Origin: Candidatus Mediterraneibacter pullicola
Lineage (GTDB): Bacteria > Bacillota > Clostridia > Lachnospirales > Lachnospiraceae
Assembly: GCA_019117065.1 (NCBI GenBank)
Contig: DXAK01000033.1
Span: 1-64,000 of the forward strand
Length of the DNA stretch: 64,000 nt
Direction: 5' to 3'
Shown here: positions 39,123-49,392 of the stretch, in pieces
Position numbering within the stretch: position 1 is the first letter of the stretch
Layout: every line of letters begins with the position of its first letter
Notes under the pieces: generated by a model
What the model was told of the DNA's origin: nothing
Seen by the model: the letters and a program-made list of their open reading frames with translations, nothing else
Databases searched by the model: none
Program-made: the position numbers and the translations under genes

Positions 39123-40964
39123 CTAAGCCCCCTCTGTCTCTCTGTTCTCGAACAGCGCTTCAAACTCGCTGCGAGTGATCTTCTCCTTTTCCAGCAAAAG
39201 CTGTGCGCACGCTTCCAGCACATCGTGATATTCCTTGATAATACTGCGCGCCTTAGCATAGCACTCATCAATGATACGCTTTACTTCCTCATCGATAGTA
39301 CCGGCAACCTTTTCACCGTATCCCCTTGACGTATGCCCAAAATCACGTCCGATAAATACCTCGTCGCTGTCATTGTCATAATTGATCAAGCCAAGGCGCT
39401 CGGACATACCGAATTTTGTGATCATCGATTTCGCAATGGCAGTCGCCTGACGGATATCCTGGGACGCCCCCGTAGTGATATCATCAAAGACTTCTTCCTC
39501 CGCCACACGTCCGCCAAGAGATACCGTAATCTCCTGAAGCATATGCCCCTTTGTGTTAAACATATCATCTTTCTCCGGCAGAGGCATCGTATAGCCGCCT
39601 GCCCCGCCCGTAGGAATGATGGAGACACTGTACACAGGTCCCACATCCGGGAGCACATGGAAGAGGATTGCATGCCCTGCCTCGTGAAATGCCGTAATCC
39701 GGCGTTCTTTCTCTGACACGATCCGGCTCTTCTTCTCCGGTCCGATCCCTACTTTCACAAACGCATGCCGTATATCCTGCTGCTGGATATAGGCCCGGTT
39801 ATCCTTTGCCGCAAGGATTGCGGCTTCATTTAATAGATTCTCAAGGTCAGCTCCCGTAAATCCCGCGGTCGTCTGAGCAATCTGGCGCAGATCCACGTCG
39901 TCTCCCAACGGCTTATTCTTCGAGTGAACCCTTAGGATCTCCTCACGCCCCCCTACGTCGGGACGTCCCACGATGACATTTCTGTCAAAACGGCCCGGTC
40001 TTAAAATCGCCGGATCAAGGATATCCTTCCGGTTTGTCGCAGCCATAACGATGATCCCTTCGTTAACGCCGAATCCATCCATCTCTACAAGAAGCTGGTT
40101 CAGTGTCTGCTCTCTCTCATCGTGTCCGCCTCCGAGCCCGCTTCCACGACGTCTTGCCACCGCATCGATCTCATCGATAAACACAATGCACGGTGAGTTC
40201 CTCTTCGCGTCTTGAAAAAGGTCACGCACGCGGGACGCACCCACTCCCACGAACATTTCCACAAAATCCGAACCGGAAATGCTAAAGAACGGAACCCCTG
40301 CCTCTCCTGCCACCGCTTTGGCAAGCAGTGTCTTTCCGGTTCCCGGAGGACCTTCTAAAAGCACTCCCTTTGGAATGCGGGCGCCAAGCTTAACATATTT
40401 CTTTGGATCCTTGAGGAAATCTACAATTTCCTCAAGTTCCTCTTTCTCCTCTTTCAGTCCTGCCACATCCGCAAATGTCACCTTGATCTCGTCCTGTCCC
40501 GTCATCCGCGCGCGGCTCTTGCCAAAGCTCATTGCCTTAGCGTTTGCCCCGCCGTTCTGACGGTTCATAAGCCAGAAGATCAGGAACACGCCGCCAAGCG
40601 TAATTAGAAGCGGAAGAAGGATTGACGTAAGGATAGACTCCTCCGGAATCGCCGATATGCTGTACAGCACATCATTTTCATCTAAAAGATCCTTCACCTC
40701 TTCCACATCAGAGACATTGACCACGCGCGTCTCTCCGGCGTCTTTCAACATGAACGACACCGTACCCGTAGGCACAGCGCTGTTTAGGTCAATATAGACG
40801 TCCTCCACGTTGCCGTCTTGCACCATAGCAACAAAATCCGTATATGCCATCTCCTGCCGGTGTGTCTGCATCCGGCCTGCCATCCAGAGCGCCGCCGCCA
40901 CAATCACCACAAACATCATAACCGTGGACAGATTGATACTCTTGTAGTTTCTGTTGTTATCCAA
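39123..40964 (-). CDS. ftsH: ATP-dependent zinc metalloprotease FtsH
   Basis: [51 protein letters not shown] zinc site. Confidence 0.98.
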   Translation of the reverse strand: MDNNRNYKSINLSTVMMFVVIVAAALWMAGRMQTHRQEMAYTDFVAMVQDGNVEDVYIDLNSAVPTGTVSFMLKDAGETRVVNVSDVEEVKDLLDENDVLYSISAIPEESILTSILLPLLITLGGVFLIFWLMNRQNGGANAKAMSFGKSRARMTGQDEIKVTFADVAGLKEEKEELEEIVDFLKDPKKYVKLGARIPKGVLLEGPPGTGKTLLAKAVAGEAGVPFFSISGSDFVEMFVGVGASRVRDLFQDAKRNSPCIVFIDEIDAVARRRGSGLGGGHDEREQTLNQLLVEMDGFGVNEGIIVMAATNRKDILDPAILRPGRFDRNVIVGRPDVGGREEILRVHSKNKPLGDDVDLRQIAQTTAGFTGADLENLLNEAAILAAKDNRAYIQQQDIRHAFVKVGIGPEKKSRIVSEKERRITAFHEAGHAILFHVLPDVGPVYSVSIIPTGGAGGYTMPLPEKDDMFNTKGHMLQEITVSLGGRVAEEEVFDDITTGASQDIRQATAIAKSMITKFGMSERLGLINYDNDSDEVFIGRDFGHTSRGYGEKVAGTIDEEVKRIIDECYAKARSIIKEYHDVLEACAQLLLEKEKITRSEFEALFENRETEGA

Positions 40965-40995
40965 AACTGATACTCCTTCCTAATTCCAGTCCTTC

Positions 40996-41523
40996 CTATT
41001 TCAGCCCTTCCACTACTCCGATGTAAGGAAGGTTTCTGTATTTCTGGGCATAGTCAAGCCCATATCCCACAACAAACTCATCCGGGATCTCAAAGCCGCA
41101 GTAATCGACTTTCACGTCTTTTACTCTGCGGTCCGGTTTATCCAGAAGCGTACATAGGCGAAGGCTCGCCGGATGCCTCTTCTTTAAAATATCCATGAGA
41201 TAGTATAATGTATTCCCTGAATCAATGATATCCTCAACGATCAGGACCTCCTTGTTCTCAATAGACTCATCCAAGTCCTTTGCCAGACGCACTACGCCGC
41301 TGGATGACGTGGCGTCTCCGTAGCTGCCTACACACATGAAGTCCATGGACACCGGCACGCTGATCCGCTTTGCCAGCTCACACATGAAGAATACGCCGCC
41401 TTTTAACACGCAGATCAAGTGGATCTGCTTGCCCGCATAATCCTCGCTGATCTTCTTTCCCAATTCCCTGATCCTCTCATCAACCTTATCCTCCGGGATC
41501 AGAACTTTGATCGTCTCTGCCAT
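40996..41523 (-). CDS. hpt: Hypoxanthine phosphoribosyltransferase
   Basis: LICVLKGGVFFMCELAKRI, VLIVEDIIDSGNTL, FVVGYGLDYAQKYRNLPYIGV. Confidence 0.96.
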   Translation of the reverse strand: MAETIKVLIPEDKVDERIRELGKKISEDYAGKQIHLICVLKGGVFFMCELAKRISVPVSMDFMCVGSYGDATSSSGVVRLAKDLDESIENKEVLIVEDIIDSGNTLYYLMDILKKRHPASLRLCTLLDKPDRRVKDVKVDYCGFEIPDEFVVGYGLDYAQKYRNLPYIGVVEGLK

Positions 41524-41526
41524 CTT

Positions 41527-43023
41527 TCATTCCTCCGTTATGTTTATCTCAAGAATCCTCTTTGTCGTGCTGCTGATATGGTATGACCGGCTCATCCGCC
41601 TCCCCGGAATCCATACGATATGTTTCCCGTCTGCGATGAGAAGCATCTTCTTCCTGTCTTCCTGCGGAATCTTCTCATTGATAAAAAATGACTTCAGTTT
41701 CTGCCGGCTTCCTTTTTCATCCACTGTAAAATAGTCGCCCTCCTGCCGTGTCCTCGCTGAAAGACTGTATTTAATTATATCATAATCAATCCATTTCGTG
41801 TAGCTTTTTTGCGGGAACTCTTTTGCCCGGTTTAAATCCACATTCTCCATAAAACGGCAAGTTATCCGCTGCCCTGTAGCAGGGAATACGACAGTTCCTG
41901 GAAACGCCAGAGGAACCTCCACAGCTGGCGCAGCTTCCTTCATACTTTCTATTTCTCCTCCGCCAGCGCTTTTACGCTCCTTTTCCCTGCTTAACACCAC
42001 ACCTCCGTAGACCCGCTTCGCCGTTACCGGCCCGGGCAGATCTATGCTTCGCCCGGTCTGCTTTGCAAAAAGTTCCGCCAGCGCTGTTACATGCACCGCG
42101 CCGATATCCTGCTCTTTTCCCCTTATAAGAGCAAGTCCGCGCCTTAGTAGCTGCTTCTGCACGGCGGGCATTTCTTCCCGGAATTTATCTCCATCAATAT
42201 ACAGAGAAGATACATTTCTCCTCTCCAGCTCCCGCCCTCCCGCAGCTTCTTTATCCGCGGTCTCTCTGCCTTGCTCACGCACACAGCGTTCCCACGCGCG
42301 GTCAGTTCCCAGCTCCAGATAATCCCACACCTCACGAACTTGCTGGGACATCTCCTCCAAATGGCGGGGTGTGCCCTGATTCACCTGAGTCTCCAGCATG
42401 GGCAGAATGTTGTGGCGGATCCGATTTCTCGTATAATGATCCTGCGCATTGGTGGAATCTTCACACCAGCAAAAGCCCCTTGCATGGAGATACCCCTCTG
42501 TCTCCTCCCGCGTAAGGGCGAGAAGCGGACGGATCCTGATACCATCCACAGGCAGGATACCGCGCAGGCCTTTAAGTCCGGTCCCTCGCGCCATATTCCA
42601 GATGATTGTCTCCGCATTGTCTCCTTGGTGGTGCGCGGTCGCGATCCTTGTTCCACTGTTTTCCCTGCACATAGTCTCAAAGGCATTCCGTCGGACTTCC
42701 CTGCCGGCTTCCTCAAGAGATTGTTTCCATTTTTTTGCAAATGATTCCACATCCTCATGGAAAAAGCGGCATGGTACGCCAAGTTCCCCACATAACTCTC
42801 TCACATATGCCTCGTCCGCGTCGGCATCCGCCCCCCTAAGTCCATGATTTACATGGCAGGCCTGCAGCTGGAATCCCATCTTCTCCTTCAGGGCGCAAAG
42901 TACAAAAAGCAGGCATACCGAATCTGCTCCGCCCGATACGCCTGCGATTACCACATCACCCATCCCGATCATGCCGTGTTCTCTGATAAATTCCTCTACT
43001 TTGCGCTCTGTACTCTTCATCAT
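41527..43023 (-). CDS. tilS: tRNA(Ile)-lysidine synthase
   Basis: VIAGVSGGADSVCLL PP-loop, HVNHGLRG, ATAHHQGDNAETI, RNRIRHNILP. Confidence 0.95.
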   Translation of the reverse strand: MMKSTERKVEEFIREHGMIGMGDVVIAGVSGGADSVCLLFVLCALKEKMGFQLQACHVNHGLRGADADADEAYVRELCGELGVPCRFFHEDVESFAKKWKQSLEEAGREVRRNAFETMCRENSGTRIATAHHQGDNAETIIWNMARGTGLKGLRGILPVDGIRIRPLLALTREETEGYLHARGFCWCEDSTNAQDHYTRNRIRHNILPMLETQVNQGTPRHLEEMSQQVREVWDYLELGTDRAWERCVREQGRETADKEAAGGRELERRNVSSLYIDGDKFREEMPAVQKQLLRRGLALIRGKEQDIGAVHVTALAELFAKQTGRSIDLPGPVTAKRVYGGVVLSREKERKSAGGGEIESMKEAAPAVEVPLAFPGTVVFPATGQRITCRFMENVDLNRAKEFPQKSYTKWIDYDIIKYSLSARTRQEGDYFTVDEKGSRQKLKSFFINEKIPQEDRKKMLLIADGKHIVWIPGRRMSRSYHISSTTKRILEINITEE

Positions 43024-43065
43024 ATGTAAACTATAACCCAATCTTTCACGAAAATCAAAGATTTC

Positions 43066-44463
43066 TTATTCTTCCCATATACCTACCGCCAGCACTGTCA
43101 TATCGTCGGCAGGTTCTTTTCCTGTCCATGCCAGCACCTGTTCCAGTATGTGGTGGGCAATCTCCCGCGGGTTCGTCATTGCCGTCCCCTGTATGATTGT
43201 CTCAAGAAGAATATCCTGCTCCCCGACCGGAAGTGCGTCTAGCACGCCGTCCGTCACCATAATCACAAAATCCCCGTCTTCTAGTTTCCGCTTTACAGAA
43301 TCAATCTCAATATGGTTCATTACACCGATGGGAAGACTAGTCGAACTCAAATGCTCCACACAGTCTTTCTTTTTGATAAAAGTGGACGACGCTCCTGCTT
43401 TAATGATCTCGCACTCTCCCGTGTACAAGTCGAACACCGTCATATCCACCGTGGAATAATGGATTTCTTCCCTTCCCATAACGAGTGTGGTATTGATCAT
43501 CTGTATTGCCGTCTTCTCCGGGAATCCTGCTCCGAGAAGTTCTTCTAAAAGTTCAATGACAAGAGTGCTCTCCCGGCATGCCTCCTCTCCGGAGCCCATT
43601 CCATCGGAGAGCGCCGCGCCCCGTTTCCCACCGGGCATGTCCATCATGGCGAAATTATCACCTGAAATCGCGGAACATCCTTTCCCAATGCGTGCTGTTC
43701 CCTGCATCGTATAATATGCCGGCCCCTCCCGGCACACCACGGTTATATATCTGGAACCAACCATCTGCGCACAATCCGGCGAAAGTATGAGCCTTCTGCC
43801 AGCCGCCTCGGACACGGCGCGCACGATTTCTTTCGAGGCAACCTTATCCTTCTTCATTGCCCGGACCGTAACGTGGATTTCATATTTTCCCTCTCCATTC
43901 ATAAAAAAATGGGTATACAAAACACGTACGTCCTTTTTACGCAGGAGTGCGGTGATTTTCTTCTCTAGCCGTTCATCTGTGAAAATACTGTCCTCCAGCT
44001 CCTTTGCCGTGCTCTGCATCATGTCCGCAAAGGTATCAAGCTGTATGGCACAGCTCTCCCTGCTCCTTGCGATTCTGTTTACCCATATAATATTCTGTCT
44101 AGCGTCGTGGAAACCTTCCAGCATCTCTCTTAAAAATCTCGGCGCCATCACACATCGCTGCATCAACTTCCGCTTTGTTTCCGTATTCAATTCATTTCCG
44201 TAGCGGTCTACCGCAGACAGCACATCGTACCCCATCTGATAGGTGTGTACAAAATTTTCGCCCCAACACCAACCGCATTTTTCGCACTTCCCGCACACCT
44301 TTTCCCTTACACGGGCAAACATGCTTTCGATTTCCTCTGAAGAAAATGCCTGTCGTTTCTCTTCCAATCCCATGAAAGTCTTGGAAAGCTGTCTTAAGGA
44401 ATGCGCGAATTTTTCAATTTGCTCTACATAAGGGCTGCCATGCAGCGCCTGTCCCTCACTCAT
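43066..44463 (-). CDS. SpoIIE-family PP2C phosphatase without the N-terminal membrane domain
   Basis: C-terminal PP2C-like SGDNFAMMDMPGGKRGAALSDGMGSGEEACRES, VIMVTDGVLDAL; 465 aa; no TM stretch in the translation. Confidence 0.9.
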   Translation of the reverse strand: MSEGQALHGSPYVEQIEKFAHSLRQLSKTFMGLEEKRQAFSSEEIESMFARVREKVCGKCEKCGWCWGENFVHTYQMGYDVLSAVDRYGNELNTETKRKLMQRCVMAPRFLREMLEGFHDARQNIIWVNRIARSRESCAIQLDTFADMMQSTAKELEDSIFTDERLEKKITALLRKKDVRVLYTHFFMNGEGKYEIHVTVRAMKKDKVASKEIVRAVSEAAGRRLILSPDCAQMVGSRYITVVCREGPAYYTMQGTARIGKGCSAISGDNFAMMDMPGGKRGAALSDGMGSGEEACRESTLVIELLEELLGAGFPEKTAIQMINTTLVMGREEIHYSTVDMTVFDLYTGECEIIKAGASSTFIKKKDCVEHLSSTSLPIGVMNHIEIDSVKRKLEDGDFVIMVTDGVLDALPVGEQDILLETIIQGTAMTNPREIAHHILEQVLAWTGKEPADDMTVLAVGIWEE

Positions 44464-44491
44464 GCTGTTATCTTCCTTTCTATCTACACAA

Positions 44492-44522
44492 AAGACTCCG
44501 GGAGCATCTCTCCCGGAGTCTT
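44492..44522. terminator. Rho-independent terminator-like hairpin between divIC and spoIIE
   Basis: AAGACTCCGGGAGcatctCTCCCGGAGTCTT. Confidence 0.75.
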
Positions 44523-44582
44523 CTTCTGTAGCTTATCTCTTATTTATCCATAGCCTGTCCGCATATAATTTCCGAACCAGCC

Positions 44583-44921
44583 CTACTGCGTAGGCTTGAA
44601 CAAGATCTCATTCGGATCCACAAGCCCCAGCTTATCTTCCGCAGTATCTTTAATGTAATCGTCTGTCTTGACGTATTCCTCGTATTTCTTAACTTCTTCC
44701 GTCCTCTCTTCTTCCGCCTTGATCTGAGCCTCCAGCTCCTGTTCCTGAGCCTTGTACTGTGCGTTCTTCTCGTGAAGCCTCATAGAGCTGACTGCCAGCA
44801 CCCCGGAAAGACACACCAGAACGGCGCAAATTAGAAGAATGCTTCTCTTATACTGCCTAAGCCGCAGGCCGCTCTTCCCTCTCTTTGTTTTTCCCGTCTC
44901 CCGACGTCTCATCTTACTCAT
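44583..44921 (-). CDS. FtsB/DivIC-family septum formation initiator
   Basis: Single TM then coiled coil; KYEEYVKTDDYIKDTAEDKLGLVDPNEILFKP. Confidence 0.9.
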   Translation of the reverse strand: MSKMRRRETGKTKRGKSGLRLRQYKRSILLICAVLVCLSGVLAVSSMRLHEKNAQYKAQEQELEAQIKAEEERTEEVKKYEEYVKTDDYIKDTAEDKLGLVDPNEILFKPTQ

Positions 44922-44972
44922 TTATACTCACCCTGCTTATTGATTATATTCTCCCCTGTGACAGGTTTTATT

Positions 44973-45305
44973 CTATCTGCTTTTTCTGTACTTTTCAAGG
45001 GCTTTCTTTAGCTTTGTGTAAATTTTTACCGTAAAGCGCAGAAGCGCCCATCCTGCCATCGCCCCGCACGCCATGCCCAACAGGAAAAACCACCGTATAC
45101 TCCCGTAGGTCGTCTCATACATCCTGTCGAAAAGATAGACGCTTGCAACGATCCAGAAAAGCAGATCCTCCGCTCCCACAGCTATCTGGCTATGTGGTAT
45201 AAACCTACGCAAGAGACTTAAGACATTGTACGCAAATAGGACTGTCATCCCCGACAGGCCAGCATAGAGAAAGAAGCCAGCCTCCACCTTGATCCCAAAT
45301 ATCAT
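44973..45305 (-). CDS. yabQ: Spore cortex biosynthesis protein YabQ
   Basis: Multi-TM ~110 aa protein; position between yabP and divIC. Confidence 0.85.
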   Translation of the reverse strand: MIFGIKVEAGFFLYAGLSGMTVLFAYNVLSLLRRFIPHSQIAVGAEDLLFWIVASVYLFDRMYETTYGSIRWFFLLGMACGAMAGWALLRFTVKIYTKLKKALEKYRKSR

Positions 45306-45311
45306 AGGCGC

Positions 45312-45602
45312 CTACTTAAACAGCTTTGACAGGAAGTTCTCGCCGCTTTTTCCCGCCTGAGAAACATTTGAATAAGCGATGCTGTCAATGTTGCCCGACA
45401 GATCAACCTCTCCCTTTTCTACAGTCAGCCTGTTCACATGCAGGTCCGTTCCTTTTACCATAAGCATCCCCTGCTCTGTCTCCAGCAGGATCTCATTTAA
45501 GTCAAAGGAAAGTACGTCAAGCACTCCTGTCACCATAGCTGTCTTTCTGTTATTGACTACAAGTTTATGTGTCTTTGCGATACGCTGTTCTTCCATCCGC
45601 AC
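45312..45602 (-). CDS. yabP: Sporulation protein YabP
   Basis: HKLVVNNRKTAMVTGVLDVLSFDLNEILLETEQGMLMVKGTDLHVNRLTVEKGEVDLSGNIDSIAY. Confidence 0.93.
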   Translation of the reverse strand: MRMEEQRIAKTHKLVVNNRKTAMVTGVLDVLSFDLNEILLETEQGMLMVKGTDLHVNRLTVEKGEVDLSGNIDSIAYSNVSQAGKSGENFLSKLFK

Positions 45603-45651
45603 TCCCTCCCGCTCTGCTTTTAAATATATGAGAGGTTGTTTCTATTTATTC

Positions 45652-45891
45652 CTAAAGATATTTGAACAGGTCTTTCGCTTCTTCTTTTTTCACGGTCTCT
45701 TGAACGTTGAGCACTTCCACGCGGACGCTTTTTGTCCCAAAGGCAATCTCTATGACATCCCCGGCTTTCACCTGCGCAGACGCTTTCGCCGGTCGGTCAT
45801 TGACTGTGACGCGCCCCGCGTCGCACGCCTCGTTCGCTACTGTTCTCCGCTTAATGAGCCGAGATACTTTTAAAAATTTGTCCAGACGCAT
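45652..45891 (-). CDS. rqcP: RNA-binding S4 domain protein RqcP (YabO/Hsp15-like)
   Basis: MRLDKFLKVSRLIKRRTVANEACDAGRVTVNDRPAKASAQVKAGDVIEIAFG. Confidence 0.93.
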   Translation of the reverse strand: MRLDKFLKVSRLIKRRTVANEACDAGRVTVNDRPAKASAQVKAGDVIEIAFGTKSVRVEVLNVQETVKKEEAKDLFKYL

Positions 45892-45916
45892 TTTTTCACC
45901 CCACTTTACAAAAAAA

Positions 45917-45943
45917 GATGTCTCAAAGTAAATTTGAGACATC
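45917..45943 (-). terminator. Rho-independent terminator after hup
   Basis: GATGTCTCAAATTTACTTTGAGACATC followed by TTTTTTT on the minus strand. Confidence 0.8.
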
Positions 45944-45977
45944 CTGTCCAACTCTTTTATCGTTTTACAAGATAAGA

Positions 45978-46250
45978 CTAGTTGATAGCGTCCTTTAATG
46001 CTTTTCCGGCTTTGAACTTCGGAGCCTTGCATGCCGCAATCTTCATTGTCTTTCCTGTCTGCGGGTTTCTTCCCTCTCTTGCAGCTCTCTTGCTTACTTC
46101 GAATGTTCCAAATCCAACAAGCTGAACTTTCTCGTCCTTCTTAAGTTCTGCTGTTACAACATCGATAAAAGCCTTTAATGCTTTCTCTGAATCTTTCTTG
46201 GAAATTTCTGCCTGCTCTGCAATTGCTGCGATGAGTTCTGTTTTGTTCAT
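45978..46250 (-). CDS. hup: HU-family DNA-binding protein
   Basis: [32 protein letters not shown]...[22 protein letters not shown]. Confidence 0.97.
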   Translation of the reverse strand: MNKTELIAAIAEQAEISKKDSEKALKAFIDVVTAELKKDEKVQLVGFGTFEVSKRAAREGRNPQTGKTMKIAACKAPKFKAGKALKDAIN

Positions 46251-46344
46251 AGGTAAATCCTCCTCTTTATTGTACCTGCATACAATTTAATTCTAGCAAA
46301 GGGGACTATGCCTTGCCGTCCGCATATTTCCGCCTTTATGTACT

Positions 46345-46373
46345 GTTATAACGTTTTCGCCCTGCTTTGTCAA
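46345..46373 (-). promoter_or_regulatory. Near-consensus sigma-A promoter for hup
   Basis: Minus strand TTGACA (46368-46373) - 17 nt - TATAAC (46345-46350). Confidence 0.8.
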
Positions 46374-46453
46374 GATTTTTCACCGCTTTGCCAAGATTTT
46401 TCCCGGTTTTTTACGGCTTCTTACTGTTACAGACGGCTCCTTACCTCTTCCGG

Positions 46454-48136
46454 CTATGCCATCACCGGTTTTAACGCCACGGAAAGTTTCTCTTTTTCAG
46501 CTTCCGCCTCAGCAAGATCCTTACCAAGAGTGGTGTAATAAATCTTGATCTTAGGCTCTGTTCCTGACGGCCGCACAATCACTGTCGCATTGTTCTCTAA
46601 TTTATAAATCAGTACGTTCGCCGCCGGGAGTCCTGTTTCCTCTGGCTTCTGATAATCTGTCACGGCTGACACCTTATAACCGGCGATCTCAGTCAGTGGA
46701 TTCTCGCGCAGGTTCTGCATGATGCCTGCCATCTTGTCCATCCCGCTTAAGCCCGGGAATTCAAAACTATCGACCTTGTTAAGATATCTTCCGTACTGGG
46801 TATAGATTTCCTCCATACGCTGTTTTAAAGAGCTTCCGACGCTCCGGTAATAAGCGGCCATCTCGCAGATAAGCATGGAACCAATCACCGCGTCTTTATC
46901 ACGCACATATGGTCCTGCAAGATATCCATAGCTCTCCTCAAAGCCAAAAATAAAGCGGTCTACTTCCCCAGCCTGCTCAAGCTGTGCGATCTGATCTCCA
47001 ATCCATTTGAATCCGGTGAGCACGTTGCGAAGCTCCACGCCGTAATGTCCTGCTACGGCATCTGCAAGGGGTGTGGACACGATGGATTTTACCGCCACTG
47101 GTTTGTCCGGCATTGTTCCTTTCTCAATCCGCCCCGCGCAGATATAATCAAGAAGAAGAACCCCCACTTCATTTCCGCTCACCAGCTCGTATGAGCCGTC
47201 CGGGCATTTCATGGCGATACCCACACGGTCCGCGTCCGGATCCGTCGCCAGCATCAGGTCTGCGCCAGTCTCTTTTGCCAGATTGAGTCCCTGCTCCAAC
47301 GCCTCAAAAATCTCAGGGTTCGGGTAACTGCATGTGGTAAAATAGCCATTGGGATACTCCTGATCCGGTACGATAGTGATATCTGTCACGCCGATATCTT
47401 TTAAGACCTGTGTTACTGGCACAAGACCGGAACCATTCAGCGGGCTATACACCAGCTTCAGCCCGGCGGTACTGCACAGCCCCGGCCGTACCTGGCGGGA
47501 TTCGATCGCGTCATAGAGCGCCCGTTTGCAGTCGTCGCCGACAAAACGGATCAGGCCGTCCTCGACTCCCTGCGCGAAAGACATGTACTTTGCCCCGGTG
47601 AGCACGTCCGTTTTCTGAATCTCCTCATATACGACAGCCGCAGCGTCATCCGTCATCTGGCATCCGTCCGGCCCGTAAGCTTTATATCCGTTGTACTTCG
47701 CAGGATTGTGGGATGCGGTCACCATAATACCTGCATTGCAGTTATAGTAGCGGGTTGCAAAAGAAAGCGCAGGCACGGGCATGAGCGCGTCATAGATACG
47801 AACTTTGATTCCGTTCGCTGCCAGCACTCCCGCTGCCGTTTTGGCGAACACGTCGCTCTTCAGCCTGCTGTCATAGCTGATCGCCACGGTCTGTGTGCCG
47901 CCCTGTGTCTTCACCCAATTTGCCAGCCCCTGTGTCGCCTGGCGGACCACGTAGATGTTCATCCGATTGGTTCCCGCTCCGAGCACGCCGCGCAAGCCCG
48001 CCGTACCGAATTTCAGAGCGACCGCAAAGCGTTCTTTTATCTCGTCATCATTTCCTTCGATCTTTGACAATTCCGGCTTCAGATCCGCATCCTCAAGATC
48101 TGCCGCCATCCAGCGCTTATACTCTTCCTGATACAT
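46454..48136 (-). CDS. Phospho-sugar mutase (phosphoglucomutase/phosphomannomutase)
   Basis: GTAGLRGVLGAGTNRMN, VTASHNPAKYNGYK, ATDPDADRVGIA, GFEESYGYL, RPSGTEPKIKIYY. Confidence 0.96.
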   Translation of the reverse strand: MYQEEYKRWMAADLEDADLKPELSKIEGNDDEIKERFAVALKFGTAGLRGVLGAGTNRMNIYVVRQATQGLANWVKTQGGTQTVAISYDSRLKSDVFAKTAAGVLAANGIKVRIYDALMPVPALSFATRYYNCNAGIMVTASHNPAKYNGYKAYGPDGCQMTDDAAAVVYEEIQKTDVLTGAKYMSFAQGVEDGLIRFVGDDCKRALYDAIESRQVRPGLCSTAGLKLVYSPLNGSGLVPVTQVLKDIGVTDITIVPDQEYPNGYFTTCSYPNPEIFEALEQGLNLAKETGADLMLATDPDADRVGIAMKCPDGSYELVSGNEVGVLLLDYICAGRIEKGTMPDKPVAVKSIVSTPLADAVAGHYGVELRNVLTGFKWIGDQIAQLEQAGEVDRFIFGFEESYGYLAGPYVRDKDAVIGSMLICEMAAYYRSVGSSLKQRMEEIYTQYGRYLNKVDSFEFPGLSGMDKMAGIMQNLRENPLTEIAGYKVSAVTDYQKPEETGLPAANVLIYKLENNATVIVRPSGTEPKIKIYYTTLGKDLAEAEAEKEKLSVALKPVMA

Positions 48137-48312
48137 TTTTATCACTCCTGACATTTTCTTTTATTTCTTTTTTGCACAGCGCCGCCGTATAGGGAAATGC
48201 ACTTTAAACGGCGTACCCCTGATGGTTTTAACTGATTTCCCCGTATGCGGGCGCAGTTCACAAATTTAGTTTAAATATATCATGTTTCCCGACGGACGGC
48301 AATAAAACTCTG

Positions 48313-49323
48313 CTACATCTTCAAGGAAAATATCTCCTCAAGAAACTCATACTTTTCCTCGCACTGGCGGACCGCCAGTTCCAGTTTCTCCACGTATTTT
48401 TCCGGGATCCACGCCTTGTTAGAGCGGTAATAGCTTCCCGCTGTTTTCCAGAATTTTTCAGGATATGCCAATGAGAGCCCAAGATACTCTCGTTCATCAG
48501 AAGTCAGAGCCCTCTCTTCTTCATATGCCTCAAGCAGCATCTGTCCATTTTTTAATTTCCAATGATTCTTTTCCATGACTTTTCTAATAAAGTAATAAAG
48601 GTCATTTACTTGGATATCTGTGTGAATACGCTCAAAATCCGTCACAGCCATCCCTTCCCTGATCATCAGGAGATTGTGATAATTATAATCCCCGTGAACA
48701 AGCCGTTTCCCGCTGACGCTTTCCTCGTACAGCTTGCCGCACCCAGACTCCTCCATCCTACGCAGCACCTTTTCCGCCATGCCATACATCTTGTCAAAGC
48801 TCTCCAGAAATAAGTATTCAAATTCATTTTTCGTTACCCGGGCCCGGATGAACGTCCGCACTTTTTTCAGTTCACGATTATGGCGGCGGATCATCTCAAC
48901 CGGACTTTTTCCCCTTGGGACTTCCGAAACCTCCTGTAGCGGTTGTCCGGCAGACACTTCATTTAGCTCCCTGTGGAGAAGGCCAAGCTGCCGGGCGGCG
49001 CAGACAACCTCGCTCTCCTGACGGATATCGCACTCCCGTCCCTGATACCACTTTTTCAGCATATAGGTAATGCCCTCCCGCGACGTCACGAGCAGCTCCC
49101 CCTCCTCCGTAAATACCGGAGTGTCAACTTTAACATTTCCTCGTGTCTCTAAAAGGTCCAGAACACGATACAGCAAAAGGGCACGACGCTCAGAAATTCT
49201 CGTCTCCTTTAACAGCATCGCCCCTTTATTTGTATCGCAAAAAAACGCACCCCTTATTTTTCGGGTGCCTTTCACATCTATATTATATTTCTCCAGCACT
49301 TCCAGTCCATATTCTTCTCTCAT
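48313..49323 (-). CDS. CotS-family spore coat protein / phosphotransferase-like
   Basis: LVHGDYNYHNLLMIREGMAVTDFERIHTDIQVNDLYYFIRKVMEKN kinase-like block. Confidence 0.9.
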   Translation of the reverse strand: MREEYGLEVLEKYNIDVKGTRKIRGAFFCDTNKGAMLLKETRISERRALLLYRVLDLLETRGNVKVDTPVFTEEGELLVTSREGITYMLKKWYQGRECDIRQESEVVCAARQLGLLHRELNEVSAGQPLQEVSEVPRGKSPVEMIRRHNRELKKVRTFIRARVTKNEFEYLFLESFDKMYGMAEKVLRRMEESGCGKLYEESVSGKRLVHGDYNYHNLLMIREGMAVTDFERIHTDIQVNDLYYFIRKVMEKNHWKLKNGQMLLEAYEEERALTSDEREYLGLSLAYPEKFWKTAGSYYRSNKAWIPEKYVEKLELAVRQCEEKYEFLEEIFSLKM

Positions 49324-49392
49324 GGCTGCCCCCTGTCAGACTTCTGTCGTCTTTCGATAATCTAATGTATGACGGGGACAGCCCGAGTATGA

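Noticed and set aside
37952-39178. 408-aa plus-strand ORF
   Set aside because: Antisense to the GH13 gene, whose catalytic motifs are all on the minus strand
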